NCBI GenBank assembly: GCA_903884535.1
Contig: CAISEZ010000059.1
Location: forward strand, 1 to 35,049
Length of the DNA stretch: 35,049 nucleotides
From: an uncultured Verrucomicrobia subdivision 3 bacterium
GTDB lineage: Bacteria > Verrucomicrobiota > Verrucomicrobiia > Limisphaerales > UBA11358
Direction: 5' to 3'
Each line of letters opens with the position of its first letter. Position 1 is the first letter of the stretch. The translations under genes were made by a program, and so were the position numbers. The notes under the pieces were generated by a model that saw nothing but the letters and a program-made list of their open reading frames with translations, was not told the DNA's origin and searched no databases. Positions 34,876 to 35,049 of this stretch are shown one piece after another.

Positions 34876-35049
34876 TCAAAAATGATAGGTCAGTTTCACG
34901 CGGAACTGCCGCCCGGCCTGCGGAACGCTGTCCAGCACAAAATCGCTGCCGACAGGGTCGCCGTATTGTTTGTCAAAAATGTTGTAGATGCTGGCGGAGA
35001 GGTCGAGGCCTTTGATAATTTCCCGGCTGAAGAGTGTAAAATTAGCCAC
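34876..35049 (-). CDS. TonB-dependent receptor, C-terminal end (gene continues beyond the window)
   Basis: The last 57 codons of a larger gene are visible on the minus strand, ending at a TGA at 34878-34876. The peptide contains GLDLSASIYNIFDKQYGDP and QAGRQFRVKLTYHF: the near-terminal strand with NIFDKQY and the final aromatic residue are the usual end of a TonB-dependent outer-membrane beta-barrel. Receptors of this kind import siderophores, vitamins, metals or oligosaccharides using TonB energy. Which one cannot be told from this fragment. Its 4-nt distance to the YfiR-family gene suggests one operon that includes the downstream kinase and binding proteins. Confidence 0.85.
   Translation of the reverse strand: MANFTLFSREIIKGLDLSASIYNIFDKQYGDPVGSDFVLDSVPQAGRQFRVKLTYHF

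Noticed and set aside
1-35049. CRISPR arrays, insertion sequences, integrases or phage genes
   Set aside because: No regularly spaced direct repeats and no transposase, integrase or phage protein were seen on either strand.

Overview
The window is GC-rich (roughly 60% by eye), gene-dense bacterial DNA. The gene content suggests a Gram-negative bacterium of the Verrucomicrobiota, possibly the Pedosphaera/Limisphaerales group. The evidence is a TonB-dependent receptor, many secreted proteins, a protein-arginine-kinase operon outside the Firmicutes, a DUF2723 protein with TPRs, and hairpin-type intergenic repeats. This placement is inference from protein families, not from a marker gene.

Layout. 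(1) Positions 1-5420: a tRNA-Glu gene on the minus strand with its promoter, then plus-strand ilvE-like, mcsA, mcsB and clpC, ending in a strong terminator. McsA, McsB and ClpC form a protein-arginine phosphorylation and proteolysis module. (2) Positions 5459-8321: three genes for a nucleotide-activated rhamnose-type sugar (rfbA, a plant NRS/ER-like epimerase/reductase, rfbB). There is no rfbC. (3) Positions 8360-14190: a secreted subtilase, a possible tiny membrane protein, an isolated fumarase beta subunit, a lipoate ligase family protein and, divergently, pyruvate dehydrogenase E1 (aceE). (4) Positions 14189-20390, minus strand: a large DUF2723 membrane protein with TPRs and a DUF748/AsmA-like envelope protein. 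(5) Positions 20486-35049, minus strand: a sensory locus of about 14.5 kb.

The sensory locus is the most unusual part. In transcription order it has the 3' end of a TonB-dependent receptor, a YfiR-family periplasmic protein, a CHASE8-HAMP-PAS hybrid histidine kinase, six consecutive paralogous PhnD-like periplasmic binding proteins, a membrane hybrid kinase with two receiver domains and an HPt domain, and a soluble REC-PAS-kinase-REC protein. From the receptor to the sixth binding protein the genes overlap by 4 nt or lie 0-6 nt apart, so they look like one transcription unit. No ABC permease, ABC ATPase or DNA-binding regulator lies in the window. I therefore infer that the binding proteins serve sensing, feeding a multistep phosphorelay, rather than uptake. 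One binding-protein gene is broken by a single extra T in a T9 run, which may be a true mutation, a slippage site or an assembly error.

No CRISPR array, insertion sequence, rRNA or phage gene was seen. No gene-free stretch exceeds 300 bases.
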